A model generated the notes under the pieces. The model ran no database searches and was not told the origin of the DNA. It saw only the letters and a list, made by a program, of their open reading frames with translations. The translations under genes and the position numbers were made by a program. Source: Azospirillum humicireducens (lineage in GTDB: Bacteria > Pseudomonadota > Alphaproteobacteria > Azospirillales > Azospirillaceae). Taken from it: DNA of 64,000 nt. Of this stretch, positions 39,210-49,339 are shown piece after piece. The stretch is taken from positions 612,501 to 676,500 of the forward strand of contig NZ_CP015285.1 of assembly GCF_001639105.2 (NCBI RefSeq). The letters are read 5' to 3'. Position 1 is the first letter of the stretch. Every line of letters begins with the position of its first letter.

Positions 39210-40526
39210 TCAATCGGCGCCCAACCCCATCAGCGACTTGGCGAAGGCATCGGCATCGAACGGGCGCAGGTCGTAGACGCCCTCGCCGACGCCGACGGCG
39301 TGGACCGGAATCTTGAACTTCTCCGCCAGCGAAACCAGCACGCCGCCGCGGGCGGAGCCGTCCAGCTTGGTCAGGATCAGGCCGTTGACGTTGACCATGT
39401 CGCGGAAGATCTCGACCTGGCTGTGCGCGTTCTGGCCGGTGGTGGCGTCCAGCGTCAGAAGGGTGGTGTGCGGCGCCGTCTCGTCCAGCTTCTTGATGAC
39501 GCGGACGATCTTGCGCAGTTCCTCCATCAGGCCTGTCTTGTTCTGCAGTCGGCCGGCGGTGTCGATCAGCAGCACGTCGACCCCTTCGGCCCTCGCCCGT
39601 TCCAGCGCGTCATAGGCGAGGCCAGCGGCATCGGCCCCGGTGTCGCGCGCCACGACCGGGCAGCCGGTGCGCTCGCCCCAGATCTTCAGCTGGCTGACCG
39701 CGGCGGCGCGGAAAGTGTCGCCGGCGGCGAGCATCACGCTCTTGCCCTCCGCCTTGAACTGGCGGGCGAGCTTGCCGATGGTCGTGGTCTTGCCGGTGCC
39801 GTTGACGCCGACGACCAGAATGACATGCGGCTTCAGCGCCGGGTCCAGCACCAGCGGCTTGGCGACCGGCGTGACGATCTTCGACACCTCGGCGGCAAGC
39901 GTTGCCTTGACCTCCTCCGGCGAGACCTCCTTGCCGAAGCGGGTGCGCGCCAGCTCCGCCGTAACCTTCGCCGCGGTGGCCGGGCCGAGGTCGGCGGTGA
40001 TCAGCAGCTCCTCCAGCTCTTCGAGCGCGGCGTCGTCCAGCTTGCGCTTGGTGAAGATGCTGGTGATGCCGTCGGTCAGCTTGGAGGAGGATTTCGACAA
40101 CCCTTCCTTCAGCTTGGCGAACCAGCCCTTCTTGGTCGGCGGCGCCTCCTCGGCGACCGCGGCGACGGGGGCAGGCGCCGGCGGCAGTTCCGGAAGGGGG
40201 GCAGGCGCCGGTGCCGGGGCAGGGATCACCGGGGCCGGGGCGGGCTGCGGCTCGACCGGAGCGGTGGGCGGCAGGGCCGGGGCCGGAGCAATGGGGGCGG
40301 GCGCGACGGCCACCGGCGGCGGCTCGACGCTCGGCGGCGCGGGCGGCAGCTCCGGCTCCGGCTCGATTTCCGGCTTGGGGGCGGGCGGAGCGGCCGGGGG
40401 CTCCGGCGCTTTCTCCGGTTCCGGCGCGGGGTTGGCGGACTCCTGGGTGACCGGTTGGTCCTTCGCCGCCTCGTCCTTGTGAGCGGTCTCTTCGGGCTTC
40501 TTGCGGCCGAACCAGCGGAAAATCAT
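39210..40526 (-). CDS. ftsY: Signal recognition particle receptor FtsY
   Basis: 438 residues. GTPase that docks SRP-ribosome complexes at the inner membrane. An N-terminal acidic/Pro/Ala-rich A domain (about 10-135) of repeated PAPAPAP type is followed by the NG domain (about 135-438) with G1 [11 protein letters not shown]2 DTFRAAA, G3 DTAGR and G4 TKLD. ATG 40526 gives the basic [13 protein letters not shown] start. It follows mtaB by 22 bp in a dapF-mtaB-ftsY run. Confidence 0.96.
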   Translation of the reverse strand: MIFRWFGRKKPEETAHKDEAAKDQPVTQESANPAPEPEKAPEPPAAPPAPKPEIEPEPELPPAPPSVEPPPVAVAPAPIAPAPALPPTAPVEPQPAPAPVIPAPAPAPAPLPELPPAPAPVAAVAEEAPPTKKGWFAKLKEGLSKSSSKLTDGITSIFTKRKLDDAALEELEELLITADLGPATAAKVTAELARTRFGKEVSPEEVKATLAAEVSKIVTPVAKPLVLDPALKPHVILVVGVNGTGKTTTIGKLARQFKAEGKSVMLAAGDTFRAAAVSQLKIWGERTGCPVVARDTGADAAGLAYDALERARAEGVDVLLIDTAGRLQNKTGLMEELRKIVRVIKKLDETAPHTTLLTLDATTGQNAHSQVEIFRDMVNVNGLILTKLDGSARGGVLVSLAEKFKIPVHAVGVGEGVYDLRPFDADAFAKSLMGLGAD

Positions 40527-40548
40527 GGAATGTCCACTATGAAAGGGG

Positions 40549-41820
40549 TCAGAGCGGGGTGCCGGTGAGCACGCCGTCCTTGATGCCGGTGATGGCGGTG
40601 GGCACCAGCGAACCGGGCGCGAAAGCCCGGCCCAGGCGGACCGCGGCGAAATGCTCGGTGCGGCCCAGATCGTCTTTTTCCACCAGCACGGTCGCGCTGC
40701 GTCCGACGAGGCTCGCCAGGGTGCGGGCCTCCGCCGCCTCGCCGACGGCGCGGAGGCGGGCGGCCCGCTCCTTGCGGATGGCACCGTCCACCTGCGGCAT
40801 GCGGGCGGCGGGCGTGCCGGGGCGCGGGCTGTAGGGGAACACATGCAGCCAGGTCAGGCCGCATTCCTCCACCAGCCGCATGGTATTCTGGAACATCTCC
40901 TCGGTCTCCGTCGGGAAACCGGCGATGAAATCGGCGCCGAACACCACGTCGGGACGGATCGAGCGCACCCGTTCGCAGAAAGCGATGGAATCGGCGCGGC
41001 CATGGCGGCGCTTCATCCGCTTCAGCACCATGTCGTCACCGGCCTGCAGCGACAGGTGAAGGTGCGGCATCAGGCGCGGTTCGTTTTCGATCAGGCGCCA
41101 GAGATCGTCGTCCATCTCGATGCAATCGATGGAGGACAGGCGCAGCCGCGGCAGCTCCGGCACCAGCGCAAGCAGCCGGCGCACCATCTGCCCCAGCGAG
41201 GGCGAGCCCGGCAGGTCGGGACCGTAGCTGGTGATGTCGACGCCGGACAGCACCACCTCGTTGTAGCCGGCCTTCACCAGCGCCTGGACCTGTTCGACGA
41301 TGCCGCCGATGGGGACGGAGCGCGAGGGACCGCGGCCATAGGGGATGATGCAGAAGGTGCAGCGGTGGTCGCAGCCCTGCTGGACCTGGACGAAGGCGCG
41401 GGCGCGGTCCTCGAACCCGCCGATCAGGTGCCCGGCGGTCTCCTTCACCGACATGATGTCGTTGACCAGAACCTTCTCGGCCGGCGGCAGGCCCCAGCTT
41501 TCCGGCTGCAGCTTTTCCTGGTTGCCCAGGACCTGATCGACCTCCGGCATCGCGGCGAAGCGCTGCGGGTCGATCTGGGCGGCGCAGCCGGTGACGACGA
41601 TGCGGGCATCCGGCCGCTCGCGCCGCAGCTTGCGGATGGTCTGCCGCGCCTGCCGTTCGGCTTCCGAGGTCACGGCGCAGGTGTTGACGATCACCACGTC
41701 GTCCAGCCCGGCGCTGCGCACATGGTTGCGCATCACCTCGGACTCGTAGGTGTTCAGGCGGCAGCCGAAGGTGACGATCTCGGGGCCGGTCTGCGTTCTG
41801 CTGTCAGCGCTGTCGCTCAT
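40549..41820 (-). CDS. mtaB: tRNA (N6-L-threonylcarbamoyladenosine(37)-C2)-methylthiotransferase
   Basis: 423 residues. Radical SAM enzyme that makes ms2t6A37 in tRNA. UPF0004 domain with three cluster cysteines (FGCRLNTYES, VNTCAVTSEA, TGCAAQ), radical SAM motif CDHRCTFC near 150-157, and a TRAM-like C-terminus. The FGCRLN and CAVT pattern is that of MtaB rather than MiaB or RimO. The start overlaps the dapF stop by four bases, indicating coupling. Confidence 0.95.
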   Translation of the reverse strand: MSDSADSRTQTGPEIVTFGCRLNTYESEVMRNHVRSAGLDDVVIVNTCAVTSEAERQARQTIRKLRRERPDARIVVTGCAAQIDPQRFAAMPEVDQVLGNQEKLQPESWGLPPAEKVLVNDIMSVKETAGHLIGGFEDRARAFVQVQQGCDHRCTFCIIPYGRGPSRSVPIGGIVEQVQALVKAGYNEVVLSGVDITSYGPDLPGSPSLGQMVRRLLALVPELPRLRLSSIDCIEMDDDLWRLIENEPRLMPHLHLSLQAGDDMVLKRMKRRHGRADSIAFCERVRSIRPDVVFGADFIAGFPTETEEMFQNTMRLVEECGLTWLHVFPYSPRPGTPAARMPQVDGAIRKERAARLRAVGEAAEARTLASLVGRSATVLVEKDDLGRTEHFAAVRLGRAFAPGSLVPTAITGIKDGVLTGTPL

Positions 41821-42668
41821 TCCGAAACCAGTTCGGCGGAAACCAGTTCAGCCGACAGCCGGCCACTGAAGGCGAGCGCCACCGGGCCGGTCATCAGGAC
41901 GCGGTCGTCCTCGGTCCACTCGATGGTCAGGGTGCCGCCGTCCAGGATGATGTCGGCCTTGCGGTCGGTCAGGCCGCGGCGCACCGCGGCGACCAGCGTG
42001 GCGCAGGACCCCGACCCGCAGGCCTGGGTGACGCCGGCTCCGCGCTCCCACACCCGCATGCGGATGGCGGTGGGCGACAGCACCTGGGCGAATTCGATGT
42101 TGGCGCGCTCGGGGAAGGCCGGGTGGTTCTCGAACACCGGACCGACCTCGTCCAGCGGCACCGCCTCGGCATCGTCGACGAAGAAGACGGCGTGGGGGTT
42201 GCCCATGTTCACCGCCACCGGGGCGGCGAAACCGCCATGCTCGACCGTCTCCACCCGCAGCGTGTCGGTGGGGGAGGCCAGCGGAATCGCCGCCCAGTCG
42301 AGGCGGGGAGCGCCCATGTCGACGGTGATGCGGCCGTTTTCGGCGCGGGTGGCGTGCAGCAGACCCGCGGCGGTCCGGAAGCTCGCGCCGTCCCGCCCGC
42401 TCTGCTCCATCAGCAGCCAGCCGACGCAGCGCGACGCATTGCCGCAGGCCGCGGCCTCGCTGCCGTCGGCATTGCGGATGCGCATGAAGGCGTCGACACC
42501 CGGCGCGTCGGTCTTCTCAAGCACGATGAACTGGTCGCATCCGACGCCGGTCCGGCGGTCGGCGATGGCGCGCACCTCCGCGTCCGACGGGCGGTAGGGC
42601 TCGGTACGGGCGTCGATCACGACGAAGTCGTTGCCGAGGCCGTGCATCTTCAGGAATTCGCGGGTCAT
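41817..42668 (-). CDS. dapF: Diaminopimelate epimerase
   Basis: 283 residues. Converts LL- to meso-diaminopimelate for lysine and murein. Two catalytic cysteines: one in ACGNASRCVGW near 75 and one in ACGSGSCATLVAA near 219; substrate loop GLGNDFVVID near the start. The last residues (SAELVSAELVSE) are a small tandem duplication, visible in DNA as a 15-bp direct repeat of GAAACCAGTTC type at about 41822-41855, next to the overlap with mtaB. Confidence 0.96.
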   Translation of the reverse strand: MTREFLKMHGLGNDFVVIDARTEPYRPSDAEVRAIADRRTGVGCDQFIVLEKTDAPGVDAFMRIRNADGSEAAACGNASRCVGWLLMEQSGRDGASFRTAAGLLHATRAENGRITVDMGAPRLDWAAIPLASPTDTLRVETVEHGGFAAPVAVNMGNPHAVFFVDDAEAVPLDEVGPVFENHPAFPERANIEFAQVLSPTAIRMRVWERGAGVTQACGSGSCATLVAAVRRGLTDRKADIILDGGTLTIEWTEDDRVLMTGPVALAFSGRLSAELVSAELVSE

Positions 42669-42736
42669 GACCGCCGTTATATGGCGAGCGGCGGGGATAA
42701 GTCCATAAGGCGCCGCGCAAGGCAGATTCGCGGCGG

Positions 42737-43168
42737 TTACGCTCCCTTGAACACCAGATGCTTCGACGCGGCGAAGTTGAAGAACATGCCGGCGATCGAA
42801 CCGGCGGCAACGGCCAGGAAGGGATGCTCGGCGACCATCTGCACACCCGACTCCAAACCGACCGACACGCCGTAATTCACCACGCCGCCGATGGCGTTGG
42901 CGGCGATGAACTTGGCCCATTGGCGGTGAAGAGGTTCGTTCGCCGCACCGCGGAAGGTGAAGGCGCGGTTCAGCGCCCAGGTGGCGGTCGCCGCGGCGAA
43001 GAAGGACGGTATGCGGGCGGCGAAGAACTCAAGACCCATCGCCAGACCGGCATAGAGCACGGCGGTGTCCACCAGCAGCCCGATGACACCGACCACGCCG
43101 AACTTGGCGAACTGCACCCCCAGCCGGCCGAGCCGGCTGTCCAGCAGGGTGGCGACCGGCCCGGTCAC
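42737..43168 (-). CDS. GtrA-family membrane protein
   Basis: 143 residues, four membrane helices, with FGVVGVIGLLVDTAVLY in helix 1 and ALNRAFTFRG in the loop, the GtrA signature. GtrA proteins are thought to move or present undecaprenyl/polyprenyl-linked sugars. GTG 43168 overlaps the stop of the upstream glycosyltransferase (GTGA), so the two are translated together and probably act on the same lipid-linked sugar. Confidence 0.9.
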   Translation of the reverse strand: MTGPVATLLDSRLGRLGVQFAKFGVVGVIGLLVDTAVLYAGLAMGLEFFAARIPSFFAAATATWALNRAFTFRGAANEPLHRQWAKFIAANAIGGVVNYGVSVGLESGVQMVAEHPFLAVAAGSIAGMFFNFAASKHLVFKGA

Positions 43169-44220
43169 CGGCGGCCGTCCCCGCGCGCGCCGCCCAACGG
43201 CGGATGGTTGCCCGGCGCGCGCAGCGACAGGTAATGCATGCGCTTGGCCTCGCGGCGGCCATGGGTGACTGTATCCAGGATCAGCCCGCAGGTCAGACTG
43301 AGGAAGGCCATCAACATCAGCCCGGTGGCCAGCACGGCGGTGGGGAAGCGAGGAACCAGACCGGTTTCGAAATAGGTCATGATCACCGGCACGCCCAGGA
43401 TGACCGACAGCAGGGCCAGCACGCCGAACAGGCCGGAGAAGAAGGGCAGGGGCCGCTCCTCCTTCACCAGCATGAGGATGGCGCGCAGGATGCGGATGCC
43501 GTCGCGGATGGTGTTCAGCTTGCTGTGCGATCCGGGCGGACGGTCCTTGTAGGGGGTCTTCACCTCGGCGATCGGCATGCGCAGCTCCAGCGCATGGACG
43601 GTCAGCTCCGTTTCGGTTTCGAAACCGCTGGCCAGCGCCGGAAAGGATTTCACGAAGCGGCGGGAGAACACCCGGTAGCCCGACAGCATGTCGCCGATGC
43701 GGCTGCCGAAGATCCGGGCGACCATGCCGGTCAGCACGAGGTTGCCGAACCGGTGGCCGGGGCGGTAGGCGGCGACGATCTCCGTCACCCGCGCGCCGTT
43801 GACCATGTCGAGCTGCTCGTCCCACAGCCGCTTGACCAGCTGCGGCGCGCTCGGCGCGTGATAGGTGTCGTCGCCGTCGACCAGCACATAGACGTCCGCC
43901 TCGATGTCGGCGAACATGCGGCGCATGACGTTGCCCTTGCCCTGCAGCGGCTCGTGCCGGACCACCGCCCCCGCCGCGCGCGCGACCTCGACCGTCCGGT
44001 CCCTGGAGTTGTTGTCGTAGACGTAGACCGTCGCCTCCGGCAGAGCGGCGCGGAAGTCCTGCACCACCTTGCCGATCGCCGCCTCCTCATTGTAGCAGGG
44101 AATCAGCACCGCGATGGTCGGCGCCGGGACGGCGTCCGCGTCGGCCCGCGGCGTTCCCGAGGTGTCGGTGCCGGTGGTGCCGGCGGTGGAAGCGGCGCGG
44201 TCGATGGTCGATACGGTCAT
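43165..44220 (-). CDS. Polyprenyl-phosphate glycosyltransferase (GT2, DPM1/GtrB-like)
   Basis: 351 residues. GT2 domain (about 35-260) with VLIPCYNEEAAIG, VYDNNSRDRT, the DxD-type VLVDGDDTYHA and GDMLSGYRVFSRR; two C-terminal membrane helices (about 268-290 and 300-322). It would load a sugar from a nucleotide donor onto a polyprenyl phosphate. Between a membrane glycosyltransferase-like gene and gtrA, as in gtrAB-type glycosylation units; sugar and acceptor are unknown. Confidence 0.92.
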   Translation of the reverse strand: MTVSTIDRAASTAGTTGTDTSGTPRADADAVPAPTIAVLIPCYNEEAAIGKVVQDFRAALPEATVYVYDNNSRDRTVEVARAAGAVVRHEPLQGKGNVMRRMFADIEADVYVLVDGDDTYHAPSAPQLVKRLWDEQLDMVNGARVTEIVAAYRPGHRFGNLVLTGMVARIFGSRIGDMLSGYRVFSRRFVKSFPALASGFETETELTVHALELRMPIAEVKTPYKDRPPGSHSKLNTIRDGIRILRAILMLVKEERPLPFFSGLFGVLALLSVILGVPVIMTYFETGLVPRFPTAVLATGLMLMAFLSLTCGLILDTVTHGRREAKRMHYLSLRAPGNHPPLGGARGDGRR

Positions 44221-44290
44221 GGCGCTGGCTTTATGGCTCGAATAGGGCGGACGGGGCTGTTACGGGCGATAAACAGCACAAATCCGCCGA

Positions 44291-45931
44291 TTATTCCAAT
44301 GTCTCCCGATTCCGAGGCATCCTGTCGACGGCACAGAGGTTCAGGGTCTCGCCCAGATTGTTGGGAATCGGTCGGCAGCGCTGCGGATCCAATCTCAGGC
44401 CGAGCAATTCCGCGGCCTTCGCGGCACCCGGCGTATCGGGGATCGTGCTCAGCATCAGGAAACGGCCGCGATGCGACGACACCTTGTCCTTCAGGATGGC
44501 CAGATGGCCGTTGCCGACCGAATCCGGCTGCAGGAAGTTGGACTGGATGCGCACGAAGGTGACGCGCTGCGGAAAGGACGGGATGACGTGCGAGATGGCC
44601 CAGTACCCCGCCATCAGCACCATGGTGTCGTCCGGTTCCGCGATGGGCGGCACCTCCGCCGTCACCCACTTGCCGTTTGCGTCCTTTGGCCAGGCGACGC
44701 GCCCCCAATCGGCCGGCTGCACCGTCAACTGCACCAGCGCCAGCAGAGCTACTGCCAGCCCGATGCGCAGCCGGTGCGCCACCGGCAGCAGCCCGACCGC
44801 CATCACCAGCGCCAGCGGCGCCAGCATCTCCAACGGCACCAGATAGCGGTAGATGCAGAACATCGCCACCCACAGCGTGTAGGTGACGGTCAGCGCCGTC
44901 AGCAGGAAACCTGTCGCCGGCCTTTCGGTCAGCCAGTCGTGCCGCTTCCCCATCGACCGGCCGATCAGCACGGCCGCAGCTCCGACCGGCACCAGGACGA
45001 ACAGCGCCAGCACCCGCAGGTCGAAGAACGGCACCTCGCCCACCGTCAGGGGGGAAAAGGTGAAGACGAAGGGGAAGAACAGCCGCTGCCACAGGCCGGG
45101 CGGGAAGAAGCTGACATTGACGTAGTCGGAGATGGCGGCGAAGGGCGACTTGAAGACGTGGTTCATGTGCGGGAAGACGGGGTTCCCGTAATCGTGCCAC
45201 AGATGCGCCATCCATACGCCGCCGCCCAGCGCCAGTCCGACAAGCACCCCGATGCCGAAGAAGAAGGCCAGCCAGAGCCGCCGCCAGGGACGGGCGGGCA
45301 AGGCCAGAAAACTCAGGCACAGCCCGATCGCATAGATGACCGTCGGGTTCTTCAGCCCCATCGCCACCCCGGCCAGCAGCCCGGCCGCCGCCACCCGTGC
45401 GAAGCTCGGCAGCGGCCGGCCGTCGAGGATGCCGGGCAGGCTGCCGGCGACGACCGCCGCAGCGCCCAGCACGCCCAGGCTGACCACATTGTCCTGGAAG
45501 GTGGTGCCGATCAGCCCCAGCGTTCCGCCGCCCAGCCCACCCATCGCCGCCAGGACCATGGCAATCAGGGTTCGTTGCATGTCGGGAACGTTCCGCAGAC
45601 AGAACGATGCCAGCAGATACAGCAGCGACAGGTTGACGCCCTGCATCGTCCCCCACAGGAAGCCGGCCGCCCGCGCCGGCAGGTGCGTCGCCAGCCAATA
45701 GAATGGCACGTCCAGGAAGGGGCTGTAGAAGGTCGGCATCTGCGCCGGCAGCAGGTCGCGTCCGATCCGCCCGGTCAGCAGCGCATGCGCGTTGTACCAG
45801 TGGTAGTTCCGCAGGTCCCAGTTGGCATCCATGCCGAAGGCCAGAGTCAGCAGCCCGTAGGCGACCGGCGCCAGCAGCAGGAAGGCACGGCCGGTCAGGC
45901 GGGCTCGGCGGTCGTCGTCAGGGGTCGGCAT
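44291..45931 (-). CDS. Polytopic membrane protein, probable GT-C/GT87-like glycosyltransferase
   Basis: 546 residues with about ten membrane helices. The first loop has AFGMDANWDLRNYHWYNAHALL, an acidic motif like that in GT-C enzymes, and QMPTFYSPFLDVPFYWL. No DUF can be named for certain. It starts the three-gene minus-strand group with the GT2 and GtrA genes, so it may be the transferase that uses the lipid-linked sugar they provide. ATG 45931 chosen; upstream frame is without helices. Confidence 0.75.
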   Translation of the reverse strand: MPTPDDDRRARLTGRAFLLLAPVAYGLLTLAFGMDANWDLRNYHWYNAHALLTGRIGRDLLPAQMPTFYSPFLDVPFYWLATHLPARAAGFLWGTMQGVNLSLLYLLASFCLRNVPDMQRTLIAMVLAAMGGLGGGTLGLIGTTFQDNVVSLGVLGAAAVVAGSLPGILDGRPLPSFARVAAAGLLAGVAMGLKNPTVIYAIGLCLSFLALPARPWRRLWLAFFFGIGVLVGLALGGGVWMAHLWHDYGNPVFPHMNHVFKSPFAAISDYVNVSFFPPGLWQRLFFPFVFTFSPLTVGEVPFFDLRVLALFVLVPVGAAAVLIGRSMGKRHDWLTERPATGFLLTALTVTYTLWVAMFCIYRYLVPLEMLAPLALVMAVGLLPVAHRLRIGLAVALLALVQLTVQPADWGRVAWPKDANGKWVTAEVPPIAEPDDTMVLMAGYWAISHVIPSFPQRVTFVRIQSNFLQPDSVGNGHLAILKDKVSSHRGRFLMLSTIPDTPGAAKAAELLGLRLDPQRCRPIPNNLGETLNLCAVDRMPRNRETLE

Positions 45932-46226
45932 CGGATCAGGGCAGCCTGGCAGTTGAGCGATACTGTGGTAGGGGGACGCCACGCCGTCCGCAAGGGGGAG
46001 GCCGGTGGCGGCGCGGCGTTTCGGCTTGCGGAATCGGGCCTGGGTGGGACGATCTGCGGCACTCTCGCGCAACAAAGATGCGTGGTGCTGCATTGGTGCA
46101 TGCCTGTTCGCTCAATGCGTGCCGTGAAAAGTGCCAGCTTCCTCTGGCAATGGCTTGTTCGGTCTGCTATTCACCACGCTCTGCATGCGCACGCTTGCGC
46201 CTTCTTGCGCGACAGGATTTCTGGCG

Positions 46227-46838
46227 ATGGAAAAGTTCACGGTTCTCACCGGCGTTGCGGCGCCGCTGCCGATGATCAATGTCGATACCGACATGATCAT
46301 TCCGAAGCAGTTCCTGAAGACCATCAAGCGGACGGGGCTGGGCAAGCATCTGTTCGACGAGATGCGTTACACCCCGGACGGGCAGGAGATCCCGGACTTC
46401 GTCCTGAACAAGCCGGCCTACCGCAAGGCCAGCATCATGGTGGCGGGCGACAATTTCGGCTGCGGCTCCTCGCGCGAGCATGCGCCGTGGGCTCTGGCCG
46501 ACTTCGGCATCCGCTGCATCATCGCCCCCAGCTTCGCCGACATCTTCTACAATAACTGTTTCAAGAACGGCATCCTGCCGATCAAGTTGCCGAAGGAGCA
46601 GGTCGACCTGCTGCTCGACGACGCATCGCGCGGGTCGAACGCCGTCATCACGGTCGACCTTGAGAAGCAGACCATCACCGGCCCGGACGGCGGCACCATC
46701 TCCTTCGAGCTGGATCCCTTCCGCAAGCATTGCCTGCTGAACGGCCTGGACGACATCGGCCTGACGCTGCAGCAGTCGGCCCATATCGACGGGTACGAGG
46801 GCAAGCAGCGCACCGGCCAGCCGTGGATGTGGGGCTGA
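46227..46838 (+). CDS. leuD: 3-isopropylmalate dehydratase small subunit
   Basis: 203 residues. Small subunit of isopropylmalate isomerase in leucine synthesis. Family motifs: [33 protein letters not shown] and the C-terminal IDGYE. Works with LeuC, which is not in the window. leuB starts 67 bp downstream, so leuD-leuB are one unit. Confidence 0.96.
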   Translation: MEKFTVLTGVAAPLPMINVDTDMIIPKQFLKTIKRTGLGKHLFDEMRYTPDGQEIPDFVLNKPAYRKASIMVAGDNFGCGSSREHAPWALADFGIRCIIAPSFADIFYNNCFKNGILPIKLPKEQVDLLLDDASRGSNAVITVDLEKQTITGPDGGTISFELDPFRKHCLLNGLDDIGLTLQQSAHIDGYEGKQRTGQPWMWG

Positions 46839-46905
46839 CTGCCCCCGTCCTCCCCCGATTCCACCATCTGTCTTCTTGACGTCTGATATTGGGAGTGCGC
46901 CCGCC

Positions 46906-48021
46906 ATGGCCGCCAATAAGAAGCTTCTGTTCCTCCCCGGTGACGGCATCGGCCCCGAGGTGATGCGTCAGGTCCGCCGGGTCATCGACTGGATGGACCG
47001 CAAGCGCAAGATCACCTTCGACGTGTCCGAAGGGCTGGTCGGCGGCGCGGCCATCGACGCCCATGGCGTTCCGCTGTCCGACGCCACGCTCGCCGATGCG
47101 CTGGCAGTGGACGCGGTGATGCTGGGCGCCGTCGGCGGCCCGAAATGGGACAACCCGACCGACTACACCAAGCGTCCGGAAGCCGGCCTGCTGGCCCTGC
47201 GCAAGGAACTGGGCCTGTTCGCCAACCTGCGCCCTGCCGTGGTGTTCGACGCGCTGGTCGACGCCTCGACCCTGAAGGCCGATGTCATCCGCGGGCTGGA
47301 CATCCTGATCGTCCGCGAGCTGACCGGCGGTGTCTATTTCGGTGAGCCGCGCGGCATCACCGACATCGGCAACGGCGAGCGCCGCGGCGTCAACACCCAG
47401 GTCTACACCACGCCCGAGATCCGCCGCGTCGCCCGCGTCGCGTTCGAGCTGGCCCGCAAGCGCGGCAACAAGCTCTGCTCGATGGAAAAGGCGAACGTCA
47501 TGGAATCCGGCCTGCTGTGGCGCCAGGAAGTGACCAAGCTGCACCAGGAAGAGTTCCAGGACGTCGAGCTGAGCCACATGTACGCCGACAATGGCGCCAT
47601 GCAGCTGCTGAAGAACCCGAAGCAGTTCGACGTGATCGTCACCGACAACCTGTTCGGCGACATCCTGTCGGACGAGGCGGCGATGATGACCGGCTCGCTC
47701 GGCATGCTGCCCTCGGCCTCGCTCGGCGCCCCGGATGCCGACGGCAACCGCAAGGCGCTGTACGAGCCGGTGCACGGTTCCGCCCCGGACATCGCCGGCC
47801 GTGATCTGGCCAACCCCTGCGCCACGCTGCTGTCCTTCGCGATGTGCCTGCGCTACTCGTTCAACCTGGACGAGGACGCCAAGCTGATCGAGCGGGCCAT
47901 CCAGAACGTGCTGGGCGGCGGCATGCGCACGGCCGACATCATGGCACCGGGCATGGCGCGCTGCTCCACCACCGTCATGGGCGACTCGATCCTGCGCGAG
48001 CTGGACAAGCTGGCCTCCTGA
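46906..48021 (+). CDS. leuB: 3-isopropylmalate dehydrogenase
   Basis: 371 residues. NAD-dependent oxidative decarboxylation in leucine synthesis. [38 protein letters not shown] KANVMESG, and the metal site [20 protein letters not shown] with [13 protein letters not shown] are present. ATG 46906 has GGGAG about ten bases upstream; the frame is open ten codons earlier. A strong terminator follows. Confidence 0.97.
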   Translation: MAANKKLLFLPGDGIGPEVMRQVRRVIDWMDRKRKITFDVSEGLVGGAAIDAHGVPLSDATLADALAVDAVMLGAVGGPKWDNPTDYTKRPEAGLLALRKELGLFANLRPAVVFDALVDASTLKADVIRGLDILIVRELTGGVYFGEPRGITDIGNGERRGVNTQVYTTPEIRRVARVAFELARKRGNKLCSMEKANVMESGLLWRQEVTKLHQEEFQDVELSHMYADNGAMQLLKNPKQFDVIVTDNLFGDILSDEAAMMTGSLGMLPSASLGAPDADGNRKALYEPVHGSAPDIAGRDLANPCATLLSFAMCLRYSFNLDEDAKLIERAIQNVLGGGMRTADIMAPGMARCSTTVMGDSILRELDKLAS

Positions 48022-48045
48022 TCGATCGGCCGGTAGCGCTTCAAG

Positions 48046-48080
48046 AAAAAGCCCCCGTCCGCAAGGACGGGGGCTTTTTT
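48046..48080. terminator. Bidirectional terminator between leuB and the KGG gene
   Basis: Perfect stem AAAAAGCCCCCGTCC / GGACGGGGGCTTTTTT with a GCAA loop. T-runs on both strands serve both convergent genes. Confidence 0.93.
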
Positions 48081-48101
48081 GTCGTGACGGATCTCAGCCT
48101 T

Positions 48102-48392
48102 TCAATCGCCCCCGGCGGGGCGGTCGCCCGACCGTCCACCATGGCTCGCCTGTCCACCCTTGCGGCCGGCTTCCGCCGCCAGCGAGGGGTTCTTGGAGAA
48201 GCTGCGCGAGGAAGCGGGCACGCTACGCCCTCCCTTGCGTCCAGCTTCCGCGGCGAGTTCCGGGTTCTTCGAAAAGCTGCGCTTGTCGGCTGGAACGCTT
48301 TCTCCACCCTTGCTGGCAATCTGGCGTTGCCGATCAGGGTCCATCGACGCGAAGCCGCGGCCCGACGTACGATTGCTCTCTTTCGAGGCCAT
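48102..48392 (-). CDS. Stress-induced KGG-repeat protein
   Basis: 96 residues, hydrophilic, Gly/Ser/Lys-rich. Three KGG units (IASKGGESVP, AAEAGRKGGRSVP, AAEAGRKGGQASHG) with linkers SFSKNPELAAEAG and SFSKNPSLAAEAG repeated; related to E. coli YciG and fungal Con-10. Such proteins are made in stationary phase or stress; function unknown. GGAGG lies before ATG 48392 and a possible EcfG promoter lies at 48426-48450. Confidence 0.88.
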   Translation of the reverse strand: MASKESNRTSGRGFASMDPDRQRQIASKGGESVPADKRSFSKNPELAAEAGRKGGRSVPASSRSFSKNPSLAAEAGRKGGQASHGGRSGDRPAGGD

Positions 48393-48919
48393 AACCAACC
48401 TCCGACTGTGCCTTGCTGAGACGACAACCAATCGGCCGCAGGCTGGTTCCCGCTTTGTCGCATTAAATCGCCGGTCCCTCTCGCAGGGATGGGGTCAATG
48501 TTCACTTAAGGTTGATTTGTATATTTTCTGAAGGTTGTGCGTTTCGACGAATTGCGCATCCTTCCGATAGGACGCGCGGAAACGGGCCCGTGTCCAGCGG
48601 GGGCCGCAAAATGATGCAGGCATAACCGACGTGGACGCTAAGGTTTGTTTCTGAATAATTTCTCAATTGATATTGGAAATATATCCAAATAATTTAGGGG
48701 TGTTCTAGAGAAGGTCTGCCGAAAACTTGGGGAAACAAACGTATAGTTTCAGAAGCCACTCCATGTTTTTAAGAAATAATTCTTTGAAACATTGGAAATT
48801 TAAATGATTTTTCTGGATTTCCAAGGGATATCTTTAAGAGATTGGCAAGGTGTTCCGGAGTTTGATTGTTAAGGCGGCGGATCCAATGCCGGACCGGGGC
48901 CCTGGGGCAGGGGGGTAAG
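48393..48919. other. 527-bp intergenic stretch, AT-rich on its right side
   Basis: Holds the divergent promoters of the KGG gene and of the response regulator. From about 48620 to 48870 the GC content falls far below that around it. A short inverted repeat TTGGA-AATATA-TCCAA lies at 48673-48688. No gene seen. Confidence 0.6.
48426..48450 (-). promoter_or_regulatory. Candidate EcfG (general stress sigma factor) promoter of the KGG gene
   Basis: On the minus strand GGAAC is followed after 17 bases by GTT, the spacing of alphaproteobacterial EcfG promoters (GGAAC-N16/17-CGTT), with G instead of C before GTT. The gene start is 34 bp downstream. Confidence 0.55.
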
Positions 48920-49318
48920 ATGCCGACCGTGCTTGTGGTTGACGATGATTCCACACTTCGCCTGACGCTGCGCCGTCTTCTCGAAAGCGCGGGAGTCGAC
49001 GTCGTCGAGGCGCAGGATGGCGATGAGGCCATGCGGCTGTTCCGGGCGAGCCGGCCGGATCTGGTGATCTGCGATCTGGTGATGCCGTTCGCCGATGGCC
49101 TGCAGACGATCATGCGGATGCGGCGCTTGGCCCCCACGGCCAAGATCATCGCCATCTCCGGCGGCGGTCGCAGCAAGGCGATGGATCTGCTGGCGGTCGC
49201 GCGGCAGATGGGGGCCGACCATGCGCTGGCGAAACCGATCGAACGCAGCCAGATCTCCCTCATCGTCGATTTCTGTGGTCGCGATCGCGGTGTCCCGCCG
49301 CAGCCGCGCGGCGTCTGA
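48920..49318 (+). CDS. Response regulator receiver protein
   Basis: 132 residues, receiver only. Acidic pocket VVDDDSTLR, phosphoacceptor Asp52 in VICDLVMPFADG, AISGGG in place of the Thr/Ser region, and switch Lys in ALAKPIERSQI. GGGGGG before ATG 48920. The degenerate GGDEF/EAL gene starts 21 bp downstream and is probably the partner. Confidence 0.9.
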   Translation: MPTVLVVDDDSTLRLTLRRLLESAGVDVVEAQDGDEAMRLFRASRPDLVICDLVMPFADGLQTIMRMRRLAPTAKIIAISGGGRSKAMDLLAVARQMGADHALAKPIERSQISLIVDFCGRDRGVPPQPRGV

Positions 49319-49339
49319 GACGGCGGGAGTAGCGGTGTC

